This document shows positions 34,165 to 43,484 of a stretch of DNA of 64,000 nucleotides, piece after piece (positions within the stretch are counted from its first letter, which is position 1; every line of letters begins with the position of its first letter). The DNA is from Streptomyces chromofuscus (lineage in GTDB: Bacteria > Actinomycetota > Actinomycetes > Streptomycetales > Streptomycetaceae): contig NZ_CP063374.1 of assembly GCF_015160875.1 (NCBI RefSeq), positions 7,419,283 to 7,483,282 of the forward strand, in the 5' to 3' direction. A program made the translations under genes and the position numbers. The notes under the pieces were generated by a model. That model was not told the DNA's origin, searched no databases, and saw nothing but the letters and a program-made list of their open reading frames with translations.

Positions 34165-36882
34165 ATGACCGGACAGACGACCGCGACAGCACCCCCACGG
34201 CTGTACGGCCGCCACTCCCCACTGCGCGCGGTGCAGGCGCTGCTGGACCGGCTCGGGTCGGGCAGCGCCGTACTCGTCGTCACCGGGGAGCCCGGCCTCG
34301 GCCGCACCACCCTGCTCGACCACGCCGCCCGCACGTTCGCCGCCGGGCCCGTGCTGCACGTCCGCCCCGACCCGGCCGGACCGAAACGGCCGTACGACGA
34401 CCTCCGCGCCCTGCGGCGGGCCGCGGGCGCGCGCGACGAAGGCGGCACGCCGGACACCGCGCCGCGGGACCTGCTGGACGCTCTGCGCACGGCGGCCGCG
34501 AACGCCCCGCTCCTCGTCTGCGCCGACGACGTGCACCTGTGGGACCCCGCCTCCCGTACCGTGCTGGCCACCGCGGCCCGCCACTTGCACCCGGAGGGCC
34601 GGATCGGCCTGCTGCTCTCCACCCGCGACCCGGTCGCCCACGACTTCGCCGGGCTGCCCGCCGTACGCCTGCACCCGCTGTCGACGGCGGACGCCGACGC
34701 CCTCCTGGACGAGGCCACCGGCGGGTCGGTCCCGCCGCCACTGCGGGCGGATTTTCTGGAGGAGGCGGCGGGCAACCCCGCCCTGCTGCTGGCCCTGCTC
34801 CGCCGCCTGTCGCCCGCCGAACTGTCCGGGGAACGCGTCCCGGCCGGACCGCTGGCCGACGGGGCGGCGCTGACCGGCGTGGTCGGACCGTGCCCGGGCG
34901 GGGCGGCGTGGGACGACGTGGACGTCCTGCTGCTGACCGTCGCCGCCGCCCTGCGCGAGCCGGACGCGTCGGACGTCGACGCCGACCTGGTCCGCCGCGC
35001 CCTGCGACGCCCCGCCCTGGGCGGTGCGCCGTTCCCCGAGGCCCTCGCTCTGGCCGACGGCCGGCTCCGTTTCCACTCCGGCCTGGTCGGCAGGGCCGTC
35101 CACGCCGCCGCCCCGCCCGACCGCCGCCGCGCCGCGCACCGCGCGCTCGCCCGGGTCCACGAGGCCGACGGCCACCGACTGCTGACGCTGCTCCACCGGG
35201 CCTGGGCCGCCACCGGAACCGACCCTTCTCTCGCCGACGCCCTCTCGGCCGCCGCAGCGGCGACCCCGGCCTCACCCCCGCTGCGTGCCGTCGCGCACGC
35301 CCGCGCCGCCGAGCTGACCCCGCCGGGCACGCTCCGGGCGGACCGCCGCACGGACGCCGCCGAACAGGCGCTGCTCGGCGGCAGCCCACGGCACGCGCTC
35401 CGTCTGCTCCCCGGGTCGCCGGGCGACGCGCTGCCGCCCGCCGCGCGCGGACGCGCCGAACTCGTACGGGGCGTCGCGGAGCGGTACGACGGACCGGTCG
35501 CCGACGCCCACGCCTCCCTGCTCTCCGCCGCGCGGCTGCTGGCCGGCACCGCGCCCGACCGGTCGGCCGCCGCCGCACTGGCCGCCGCCGACGCGGCCTG
35601 GGTGGCCGGACGACTGACGGAGTGTCACGACGCGCTGGCCGACGAGACGACGGCAGCCGGGCCCGGCTCACCCGGCCCGGCGCACGACTACCGCCTCGGC
35701 ATGCGGGCCGTCCTCGAGGGCCGCTTCGACCTGGCGGCACCGCACCTGCGGCGCGTGGTCGCCGACGCCCGCACCGGCGACCGGCCCGAGGACCTGCTGA
35801 GACCTGTGACGGCGGCCCTGATGCTGGGCGACCCGGCGTCCGCCGTGCGGGCCGGGACGCGCGCCCTCGCAGCGGCCAGGAACCGCGCGTCCACCGCGCT
35901 CGAACCCCGCGCCCTGGAGTACCTCGCCTACGCCGAACTGCGCGCCGGTTCGCACGCCCAGGCCCGCGCCCACGCCGAGGAGGGCTTACGTGCCGCGGAG
36001 CGGGCCGGGCAGCGCAACACGGCCGCCCACCACCACGCCGTGCTCGCCCTGGCCGCGTCGATCGAGGGAGAGCCGGACGTCGTCGCCGGGCACGTGTCGG
36101 CCGCGCTGGCGACCGCTCGCCGGCACGGTCTGGCCCAGGCGGCCACCCTCGCGCACTGGGCGGCGGCCCGGGCCGACCTCGGACGCGGACGCCCGCTGGA
36201 CGCCGCCGACCGGCTCGGGCCGCTGGTACGTCCCGGTCCCCGGCGCGGTCACTTCGCGGTCTGGATGCTCGCGGCGCCCTGCTTCGTGGAGGCGGCCGTG
36301 CTCGCCGGGCGCCCGGAACAGGCGCGGACGGTCGTCGGGGACTTCGCCGTCTGGGCCGGCCTCGGCGCCGACCCGCACGCGGCGGCCCAGCTGCTGCGCT
36401 GCCGCGCCCTGCTCGCCGAGGCGGAGTGCGCCGACGAGCTGTACCTGCGCGCGCTCGACCTGCACGACACCGCGTCCGGCGACTTCGAACGGGCCCGCAC
36501 CGAGCTGTCGTACGGGAAATGGCTGCGCCGCCGGCGTCGGCTGCGGGAGGCCCGGGACCGGCTCGGGGCCGCGCTGATGGGCTTCGAGCGCTGCGGTGCC
36601 GGGGTGTGGGCGCGGCAGGCGCGCGGGGAACTCCGGGCGAACGGGGCGGCGCCGAGCGGGGAGGGGCCCGGGGCGCTCGCCCGTCTGACGCCGCAGCAGT
36701 GGCGCGTCGCCCGGTGCGTGGCCGACGGCGCCACCAACCGGGAGGTGGCCCGCAGCCTGTCGGTGAGCACCCGGACCATCGACTACCACCTGCGCAACGT
36801 GTACGCCGCGCTCGGCGTTCGCTCCCGGGTGGAGCTGGCCCGCATCGTCGAACAGGCCGAGAAGTCCCGTGCACGCCTCTAG
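34165..36882 (+). CDS. LAL-type LuxR-family regulator with AAA ATPase domain
   Basis: This 905-residue protein has an N-terminal ATPase domain, a long helical TPR-like middle region and a C-terminal LuxR helix-turn-helix (about 835-895; LTPQQWRVARCVADGATNRE, VARSLSVSTRTIDYHLRNVY). In the Walker A (GEPGLGRTT, 41-49) the usual lysine is Arg at 47, so ATP binding may be weakened. There is one TTA leucine codon at codon 608 (35986-35988), which would place translation under bldA tRNA control. ATG 34165 follows TAACGT by seven bases, so it may be leaderless. Targets are unknown. Confidence 0.9.
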   Translation: MTGQTTATAPPRLYGRHSPLRAVQALLDRLGSGSAVLVVTGEPGLGRTTLLDHAARTFAAGPVLHVRPDPAGPKRPYDDLRALRRAAGARDEGGTPDTAPRDLLDALRTAAANAPLLVCADDVHLWDPASRTVLATAARHLHPEGRIGLLLSTRDPVAHDFAGLPAVRLHPLSTADADALLDEATGGSVPPPLRADFLEEAAGNPALLLALLRRLSPAELSGERVPAGPLADGAALTGVVGPCPGGAAWDDVDVLLLTVAAALREPDASDVDADLVRRALRRPALGGAPFPEALALADGRLRFHSGLVGRAVHAAAPPDRRRAAHRALARVHEADGHRLLTLLHRAWAATGTDPSLADALSAAAAATPASPPLRAVAHARAAELTPPGTLRADRRTDAAEQALLGGSPRHALRLLPGSPGDALPPAARGRAELVRGVAERYDGPVADAHASLLSAARLLAGTAPDRSAAAALAAADAAWVAGRLTECHDALADETTAAGPGSPGPAHDYRLGMRAVLEGRFDLAAPHLRRVVADARTGDRPEDLLRPVTAALMLGDPASAVRAGTRALAAARNRASTALEPRALEYLAYAELRAGSHAQARAHAEEGLRAAERAGQRNTAAHHHAVLALAASIEGEPDVVAGHVSAALATARRHGLAQAATLAHWAAARADLGRGRPLDAADRLGPLVRPGPRRGHFAVWMLAAPCFVEAAVLAGRPEQARTVVGDFAVWAGLGADPHAAAQLLRCRALLAEAECADELYLRALDLHDTASGDFERARTELSYGKWLRRRRRLREARDRLGAALMGFERCGAGVWARQARGELRANGAAPSGEGPGALARLTPQQWRVARCVADGATNREVARSLSVSTRTIDYHLRNVYAALGVRSRVELARIVEQAEKSRARL

Positions 36883-37025
36883 GGACCGACCGGGCGGTAT
36901 GTCATTCTTCGGTGGCAGTACGAGTCAGACGCCGGCCACCGCACGAACTACCCGGCCGACCGGGAATCGGCGGGTAGCCCTCCGCGCGTGCGCCGTCGGG
37001 CCATCGACCCTGGGGGGAAACCGCG

Positions 37026-38288
37026 ATGCAGCAAGCCCTTCGGCCACGCACGGCGTTCCGCACCGCACCGGGAGCCGCACCGCAGCCGCAGCCGCGGACG
37101 CGGCCCGGCCGGTCCCTGATCGACGCCGACGCCCTGCGCGTCCTGCACCGCGCGGCCCGCGTCCTGCTGGCCGACCTGCCCGAGCTGACCGACCGGCTCG
37201 TGGCCGTCCTGCAGGACCACGAACCGGCCTATCGGGCGGCCATGGAGAACGATCCCGCCACGACCTGGCAGGAGGTCCAGCGCTCGCTGCGGCACAGCGT
37301 GGCGTCCCTGCTCGACCCGCGCGGCACCCGGGACGCCGCCCGCCGCTGCACCTGGCGGATCGGCGCCACCCGCGCCGAACAAGGCCTCCCGCTCGACGCG
37401 TTGCTGCACGCCTTCCGGCTGGGCGGGTCCCTGGTGTGGCAGAGCCTCGTGGAGGAGACCTCCCGCACGGCACCGGAGGACGTACGACTTCTGGTGCATG
37501 TGGCGTCCGACGTGTGGAACTTCGTCGACGAGCACTGCACCCTCGTCGCCGACGCCTACCGGCAGACGGAGCGGCAGTTGACCTGGCGGCGTGAGAACCG
37601 GGTGCGGCTGCTGACCGCCGCGCTGCTCGACGGCGCCGCCCGCATCGCCGACCTGCCCGAGGCCGCCCGGGTGCTGGAACTGCCGGAGCGGGGGCGGTAC
37701 GTCGTCGTCGCCGTGGCGGGCGGCACGGCCGAGGAGTGCGCGCGGGCCCGCACGGCGGCCGCCTTCGACGGTGTGCGCGTGCACTGGCACACGGGCGCGG
37801 ACGTGGACTACGGCATAGTCCTGCTGGAGGGCGACCTTCCGGATCCCGCCTTCCCGCACGCGGGCGTCCGCATCGGCGTCGGCGGGGCCGTCGAGGGACT
37901 GGCCGCGGTCGGAGACGCCCGTCGACTCGCCGACACAGCGCTGCGGATATGCCCCGACGAGGGCGGCACGGTCCGGCTGGCCGAACACCTTCCCGCCGCG
38001 CTGGTCATCGCCGGCCCGGAACTCGGCACCGCCCTCGCCGACCAGGTCCTCGGCCCGCTGTCCGGTCTGGAACCCGCCGACCGTGACGTCCTGCTGGACA
38101 CCCTCAGGGCCTGGCTGGACTGCGACGGCTCGGCGCAGCGGGCGGGCCGGCGGCTGTACTGCCACCGCAACACCGTCCTCAACCGCATCCGCCGCTTCGA
38201 ACAACTGACGGGCCGTTCCCTGTCCCGGCCGTCCGACCTGGTGGAGATCAGCCTGGCGCTCACCGCGCGTCGGCTGCTCGGCCGCTGA
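37026..38288 (+). CDS. PucR/CdaR-type helix-turn-helix regulator
   Basis: This 420-residue protein has an N-terminal helical sensor region (about 30-190), a GGDEF-like degenerate middle (about 215-320) and a C-terminal PucR helix-turn-helix (LDTLRAWLDCDGSAQRAGRR then LYCHRNTVLNRIRRFEQLTG). It lies directly upstream of, and in the same direction as, the Liv transport operon, and is its most likely regulator. PucR-type proteins often respond to purines, amino acids or amides. ATG 37026 is used. Confidence 0.88.
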   Translation: MQQALRPRTAFRTAPGAAPQPQPRTRPGRSLIDADALRVLHRAARVLLADLPELTDRLVAVLQDHEPAYRAAMENDPATTWQEVQRSLRHSVASLLDPRGTRDAARRCTWRIGATRAEQGLPLDALLHAFRLGGSLVWQSLVEETSRTAPEDVRLLVHVASDVWNFVDEHCTLVADAYRQTERQLTWRRENRVRLLTAALLDGAARIADLPEAARVLELPERGRYVVVAVAGGTAEECARARTAAAFDGVRVHWHTGADVDYGIVLLEGDLPDPAFPHAGVRIGVGGAVEGLAAVGDARRLADTALRICPDEGGTVRLAEHLPAALVIAGPELGTALADQVLGPLSGLEPADRDVLLDTLRAWLDCDGSAQRAGRRLYCHRNTVLNRIRRFEQLTGRSLSRPSDLVEISLALTARRLLGR

Positions 38289-38462
38289 GCCGTCCCCCGG
38301 GGCGGCCTCCCCCTGGGCAGGTGCACAACGCCGTCACCACCTGCTTGGGACCCCGCCCCGACCGCGCCCCCAAGCCTGTACCGCTCTCGCCACCCGTGCT
38401 GTCGTGAGGCACCCCTTTTCCCCGAAGCCCGCGCCGGTCCGGCGCGGATCCGAGGAGTCGTG

Positions 38463-39245
38463 ATGCCCGAAGCACCACCGGACGGCCAGGCCGTACTGCG
38501 CGTCGAGGAGCTCGACGTGACGTACGGCCGCGCCCTGTCCGCCCTCCGCCAGGTCTCCCTGACGGTCCCGCCCGGCGCGGTCGTCGCCCTGCTCGGCGCC
38601 AACGGCGCGGGCAAGTCGACGCTGCTGCGGGCGGTGTCCGGGACCCTGCGCCTGCACCGCGGCGCGGTCACCGCCGGCCGTATCCGCTACGGCGACACCG
38701 CGCTCGACGGCCAGGACCCGGTCGCGGCCGTACGCGCCGGGGTCGTCCAGGTTCCCGAGGGCAGGCGGGTGTTCGCCGGGCTCACCGTCGACGAGAACCT
38801 GCGCGCGGGCGGCCTGGGCCTCGGCCGGCGCAGCCCGGCGCTGGTACGGGAGGCCCGCGACCGCGTGTTCGCGCTCTTCCCGAGGCTCGCCGAACGCACC
38901 GGCCAGGCCGCCGGTCTGCTGTCCGGAGGGGAACAGCAGATGCTGGCCATCGGCCGCGCCCTGATGGCCGCCCCGCGCCTGCTCCTGCTGGACGAGCCGT
39001 CCCTCGGCCTGGCCCCGCTCATGGTGGAACGGATCGCCGAGGTGATCCGCGAGATCAACGCCCAGGGCACCGCCGTCCTGCTGGTCGAACAGAACGCCGG
39101 CATGGCGCTGTCACTGGCGGACCACGCGCACGTCCTGGAGGTCGGCGAGGTGCGCCTGTCCGGCCCCGCGGAGGAACTCGCGCGCACGGACGCGGTGCGC
39201 CGCCTCTACCTCGGCGAGACCGCCGACGATCAGGGGGCCGCGTGA
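38463..39245 (+). CDS. livF: LivF-type ABC ATPase for branched-chain amino acid uptake
   Basis: This 260-residue ABC ATPase has Walker A GANGAGKST, signature LSGGEQQ, Walker B LLLLDEPSLGL and the LivF-type end. It is the first gene of a five-gene operon (livF-livG-livH-livM-binding protein) whose members overlap by 4-8 bases. It energises uptake across the membrane. ATG 38463 is preceded by GAGGAG; GTG 38460 is one codon earlier. Confidence 0.9.
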   Translation: MPEAPPDGQAVLRVEELDVTYGRALSALRQVSLTVPPGAVVALLGANGAGKSTLLRAVSGTLRLHRGAVTAGRIRYGDTALDGQDPVAAVRAGVVQVPEGRRVFAGLTVDENLRAGGLGLGRRSPALVREARDRVFALFPRLAERTGQAAGLLSGGEQQMLAIGRALMAAPRLLLLDEPSLGLAPLMVERIAEVIREINAQGTAVLLVEQNAGMALSLADHAHVLEVGEVRLSGPAEELARTDAVRRLYLGETADDQGAA

Positions 39246-40039
39246 CCGCCCGTACCGACCCGCCCACCCTCGACGTGCACGACGTCACCGTCCGCTTCGC
39301 CGGTCTCACCGCCCTCGACGGCCTCTCCCTCACCGTCGCGCCGGGCTCGGTGCACGCCCTCATCGGCCCCAACGGGGCGGGCAAGTCCACCTGCTTCAAC
39401 GTCCTGTCGGGCCTGTGCCGTCCCGCCACCGGCACCGTCCGGCTCGGCGGCACCGAGCTGACCCGGCTCGCCCCGCACCGGATCGCCGCGCTCGGCGTGG
39501 CCCGCACGTTCCAGAACATCGTCACCACCGACGGCACGGTCGCCGACAACCTGCTGCTCGGCCGGCACGCCCTGTCCCGGGCCGGTTTCGCCGCCAGCGC
39601 GCTGCGCCTGCCCACGGCCGTGCGCGAACAGCGCGAACACCGCGCCCGCTGCCGCGAGATCGCCGAACTCGTCGGCCTGGACGCGCACTTCGACACACCC
39701 GTCGCGGCGCTGTCGTACGGCGACCGCAAGCGCGTGGAGTTCGCCCGCGCCCTCTGCCTGGAACCGCGCGTGCTGCTCCTCGACGAGCCGGTGGCCGGCA
39801 TGAACGCCGCCGAACGCGCCCGCACCGCCGAGGTGGTCCGGGACGTACGGGCCCACCTCGGCCTGTCCGTGCTGCTCGTGGAGCACGACATGGGCCTGGT
39901 GATGCGGCTCGCCGACGAGGTCACCGTCCTCGACTTCGGCCGCCGCATCGCCCACGGCAGCCCCGAGGACGTCCAGCGCGACCCCGAGGTGCTGCGGGCC
40001 TACCTCGGCACCGGCACCCCCGAGGAGGGCGCGGCATGA
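39242..40039 (+). CDS. livG: LivG-type ABC ATPase
   Basis: This 265-residue ATPase has Walker A GPNGAGKST, LivG hallmark ARTFQNI near 84, signature-like LSYGDRKRVEFARAL and Walker B LLLLDEPVAGMN. The C-loop reads LSYGD in place of LSGGQ, as is usual in LivG. GTG 39242 overlaps the livF stop (GTGA). It forms the second ATPase of the heterodimer. Confidence 0.9.
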   Translation: MTARTDPPTLDVHDVTVRFAGLTALDGLSLTVAPGSVHALIGPNGAGKSTCFNVLSGLCRPATGTVRLGGTELTRLAPHRIAALGVARTFQNIVTTDGTVADNLLLGRHALSRAGFAASALRLPTAVREQREHRARCREIAELVGLDAHFDTPVAALSYGDRKRVEFARALCLEPRVLLLDEPVAGMNAAERARTAEVVRDVRAHLGLSVLLVEHDMGLVMRLADEVTVLDFGRRIAHGSPEDVQRDPEVLRAYLGTGTPEEGAA

Positions 40040-40932
40040 CCGGACTGCTCGACCACGTCCTCGGCGGCCTCGCCCTCGGCGCGGTCTACGCCCTGGTCGC
40101 CCTGGGCTTCGTGGTCATCTTCAAGGCCTCGGGCGTGCTCAGCTTCGCCCACGGCTCCCTGCTGCTGCTCGGCGGCTACCTCACCGCCGTACTCCACGAC
40201 GACCTCGGTTTCGCGGGCGCCCTCGCACTCGCCGTGCTCGTCACGGCGGCCGTGGCCGGAGCCGTGGACCGGCTGCTGCTCCAGCGCATCGGCCAGGACC
40301 CGCGGGCCGCGCACGTGGCGACCATCGCGACCATCGGCGTCGACATCGTCCTGCTCACCGACCTGGCCCGGCGCATCGGCGGCGACCTGCTCTCCCTCGG
40401 CGACCCCTGGGGCGACTCGGTGCGCGAACTCGGCCCGGTGACCGTCGCCGACAGCCGGCTCGCCGCGATCGTCGTCTCCGCGGTCGTCATCGGCGCGGTC
40501 TTCGCCCTCTTCCGGTACACCTCCTGGGGACTGTCGCTGCGCGCGGCGGCGGAGGACGTGGAGGCGGCCTCGCTGATGGGCGTACGGCTGACCCGCGTCC
40601 GCATGATCGCCTGGTGCCTGGCGGGCGGGCTGGCCGCGCTCGCCGCGGTGTTCCTCGCCGCGTTCCCGGCTCCCGGCCTGGAACGCACCACCGGGCAGAT
40701 CGCCCTCAAGGCGTTCCCGGCGGCGGTCCTCGGTGGCATGGCCTCACCCGCCGGGGCCCTGGCCGGCAGCCTGCTGATCGGCCTGACCGAGGCGCTCGTC
40801 GCCGGATACCAGTCCGACCTGCACGTCCTGGGCGAGGGCTTCGCGGACGTCGCCCCGTACGCCGTGATGGTCCTGGTGCTGCTGGTGCGGCCCACGGGCC
40901 TGTTCGGCGCGAAGGGAGCGGTCCGTGTCTGA
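40036..40932 (+). CDS. livH: LivH-type permease subunit
   Basis: This 298-residue membrane protein has about eight hydrophobic segments and the Liv/urea permease motif GLSLRAAAEDVEAASLMGV near 175, where the ATPases dock. ATG 40036 overlaps the livG stop (ATGA). With livM it forms the transmembrane channel. Confidence 0.9.
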   Translation: MTGLLDHVLGGLALGAVYALVALGFVVIFKASGVLSFAHGSLLLLGGYLTAVLHDDLGFAGALALAVLVTAAVAGAVDRLLLQRIGQDPRAAHVATIATIGVDIVLLTDLARRIGGDLLSLGDPWGDSVRELGPVTVADSRLAAIVVSAVVIGAVFALFRYTSWGLSLRAAAEDVEAASLMGVRLTRVRMIAWCLAGGLAALAAVFLAAFPAPGLERTTGQIALKAFPAAVLGGMASPAGALAGSLLIGLTEALVAGYQSDLHVLGEGFADVAPYAVMVLVLLVRPTGLFGAKGAVRV

Positions 40933-42019
40933 CCTCGTGAAGTGGGGCAGGTTCGCGCTGCCCGTCCTCCTGCTGTGCGCGCTGCCCTTCTACCTGGACG
41001 CGTTCTGGCTGCGCATCGGCGTGTTCGCCATGGCGGCGGCGATCGGTGCCGTCGGCCTCAACCTGCTGGCCGGCACCGCGGGCCAGCTCTCCCTCGGGCA
41101 CGCCTTCTTCCTCGCCGTCGGCGCGTACGGCTACGCGTGGCTGGCCGGCGAGCCGGGCCCCGGACTGCCCCCGGCGCTCGCCCTCGTGCTCGCGGTGCTG
41201 CTCGCGGGTGTCGCGGGCGGGCTGTTCAGCCCCGTCGCGGGCCGGGTGCGCGGCATCTACCTCGGCGTCGCCACCCTCGCCCTCGTCTTCCTCGGCCACC
41301 ACGTCCTGCTCACTGCGGACTCCGTGACCGGCGGTTTCAACGGCCGGTCGGTGCCGCCGCTCAGTCTCGGCGGGTTCACCTTCGCGGACGGCGACCCCGA
41401 ACTCGTGCTGCTGGGCGTGCCGTTCGGCGCCGAGGAACGCCTGTGGTATCTGGGGCTCGCGCTGTTCACCCTGACCTGGTTCACCGCGCGCGGGATGCTC
41501 CGCGGGCGCCCCGGACGGGCGCTGGTGGCCCTGCGCGACAGCGAGACAGCGGCCGCGGTGATGGGCGTCGACGTGGCCCGCTACCGGTCGGCGGCGTTCG
41601 TCGTCTCCTCGATGTACGCGGGCCTGGCGGGCGCCCTGCTCGCCCTCGCCTTCCGCCGCATCGTGCCCGACTACTTCGGTCTCGTCCTCTCGGTCGACTA
41701 CCTCGCCATGATCGTCATCGGCGGCCTCGGCTCGGTGGCCGGCGCCACCGCCGGAGCCGTCTTCGTCACGGCGCTGCCGCTGCTGATGACCCGTTACGCC
41801 GACCATCTGCCGCTGGTCGCCGCACCGGGGTCCGCCGGGGGAACGGTGGGCCCCACCGAGGCGGCCCGCTACCTCTACGGCGCGGCGATCGTCCTGATCC
41901 TGCTGTACGCCCCCGACGGCCTGCGCGGCCTGGCCGCACGCCTGCGTGTCCGCCTGCGCCGCCGGCTCACCCTCGCCCCACCCGCAACCGCCGTACGAGC
42001 CAAGGAGCACACCCCGTGA
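40925..42019 (+). CDS. livM: LivM-type permease subunit
   Basis: This 364-residue membrane protein has about ten hydrophobic segments, GLNLLAGTAGQLSLGHAFFL near the start and the docking motif GRALVALRDSETAAAVMGVD near 198. GTG 40925 overlaps the end of livH by eight bases. The C-terminus is basic and cytoplasmic. Confidence 0.9.
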   Translation: MSDLVKWGRFALPVLLLCALPFYLDAFWLRIGVFAMAAAIGAVGLNLLAGTAGQLSLGHAFFLAVGAYGYAWLAGEPGPGLPPALALVLAVLLAGVAGGLFSPVAGRVRGIYLGVATLALVFLGHHVLLTADSVTGGFNGRSVPPLSLGGFTFADGDPELVLLGVPFGAEERLWYLGLALFTLTWFTARGMLRGRPGRALVALRDSETAAAVMGVDVARYRSAAFVVSSMYAGLAGALLALAFRRIVPDYFGLVLSVDYLAMIVIGGLGSVAGATAGAVFVTALPLLMTRYADHLPLVAAPGSAGGTVGPTEAARYLYGAAIVLILLYAPDGLRGLAARLRVRLRRRLTLAPPATAVRAKEHTP

Positions 42020-43281
42020 ACGTCACCCACCCCACCAGGATCCTCCTCGCCTCGGCCCTGTCGGCACTGCTGCTCGCCACGGGCTGCAGCTCCAAGGCGG
42101 ACGGCAAGAACACCGGCGACGGCGCCGACGGCGTCAAGTCCGGCCCGGGAGTCACCGACACGTCCGTCCGGCTGGGCGCCCTGACCGACCTGACCGGCCC
42201 CTACGCCACCCTTGGCAAGAGCATCGTGCAGGCCCAGCAGATGTGGGCCGACGAGACCAACGCGGACGGCGGGATCTGCGGCCGCAAGGTCGAGATCGTC
42301 GTCGAGGACCACGGCTACGACGTGCAGAAGGCGGTCACCGCCTACGCCGACATCTCCGCGGACGTCGTGGCGCTGCCCCAGGTCATCGGATCGCCCGTGG
42401 TCGCCGCCCTGATCGACGACATCGAGCAGGACAGCATGCTGACCTTCCCGCAGGCCTGGGCGGCCTCCCTGCTCGGCAAGGACTCCGTCCAGGTCCTCGG
42501 CACCACGTACGACGTCGACATGATCGCCGCCGTGGACTTCCTGACCCGCACCAAGGGCCTGAAGAAGGGCGACAAGATAGGGCACGTCTACTTCGAGGGC
42601 GACTACGGCGCCAACGCGCTGCAGGGCTCCACCTGGGCGGCCGAGCGCGCCGGGATGACGGTCACCGGCCAGAAGATCAAGGCCACGGACACCGACCTCA
42701 CGGCCCAGGTGTCGGCGCTGCGCGCGGCCGGGGTGAAGGCCGTGCTGGTCAGCGCCGGCCCCGCCCAGACCGCCTCACTGGCCGGTGTGGCGGCGTCCCG
42801 GGGCCTGCGCGTGCCGATCGTCAGCAGCGCGCCGGGCTACGCGCCCCAGCTGATGAAGACGCCCGCGGCCAAGGCGCTCGAGGCCATGCTGCACGTGGTG
42901 AGCGCCGCCCCGGCCGTCAGCTCCGACCTGCCGGGCGTCCAGCGGATGGTGGCCGCGTACCAGAAGAAGTACCCCGGGTCCCTGGTCGACTCCGGCGTGC
43001 TGTCCGGCTACAACGCGGCCCAGCTCATGGGCGCCGACCTGAAGAAGGCGTGCGCGGCCGGCAGCCTCGCCCGCGAGGACGTCGTCAAGGCCCATCGCTC
43101 CCAGAAGAACGCCGACACCGGCCTCGGCACCCCGCAGAACTTCTCGGACGTCGACCGCCCGGCGAGCCTCGCCACCTACGTCCTGCGCCCCGACGCCAAG
43201 GCCGTGGGCGCCCTGGTGATCGCGGAGGACGCCCACGAGGCGCCCGGAGTGGCGGAGTACCTCGCGTCCAGCGGCAGCTGA
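42016..43281 (+). CDS. branched-chain amino acid/amide-type binding lipoprotein
   Basis: This 421-residue periplasmic-binding-type protein has a lipoprotein signal (lipobox LATGC, Cys at about residue 27). Two Leu/Ile/Val-binding lobes follow, opening VRLGALTDLTGPYATLGKSI. The ligand may be a branched-chain amino acid, amide, urea or aromatic compound; the family covers all of these. GTG 42016 overlaps the livM stop. A perfect hairpin terminator follows at 43296, marking the operon end. Confidence 0.88.
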   Translation: MNVTHPTRILLASALSALLLATGCSSKADGKNTGDGADGVKSGPGVTDTSVRLGALTDLTGPYATLGKSIVQAQQMWADETNADGGICGRKVEIVVEDHGYDVQKAVTAYADISADVVALPQVIGSPVVAALIDDIEQDSMLTFPQAWAASLLGKDSVQVLGTTYDVDMIAAVDFLTRTKGLKKGDKIGHVYFEGDYGANALQGSTWAAERAGMTVTGQKIKATDTDLTAQVSALRAAGVKAVLVSAGPAQTASLAGVAASRGLRVPIVSSAPGYAPQLMKTPAAKALEAMLHVVSAAPAVSSDLPGVQRMVAAYQKKYPGSLVDSGVLSGYNAAQLMGADLKKACAAGSLAREDVVKAHRSQKNADTGLGTPQNFSDVDRPASLATYVLRPDAKAVGALVIAEDAHEAPGVAEYLASSGS

Positions 43282-43295
43282 GCCGGACGGACCGT

Positions 43296-43329
43296 GGGCC
43301 CAGCAGGGTGTGCAACGCCTGCTGGGCCC
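43296..43329 (+). terminator. hairpin terminator of the Liv operon
   Basis: The arms GGGCCCAGCAGG (43296-43307) and CCTGCTGGGCCC (43318-43329) are perfect complements over 12 bp with a 10-base loop, starting 15 bp past the operon's last stop. Confidence 0.85.
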
Positions 43330-43484
43330 GGCGGTCCCGGTGCCCCGCCCGCCCGGGGGGTGGCGTGGGGCTTCGGACCGCCCCCTCTTTCGCACACGGA
43401 CTGGCACCGTCCGTCACCGCATCCCTAGGATGTACTCCCTGTGAGGCCAGTCGAGTTGGCGCTCGGCGCGATACAGGGGGTTCG

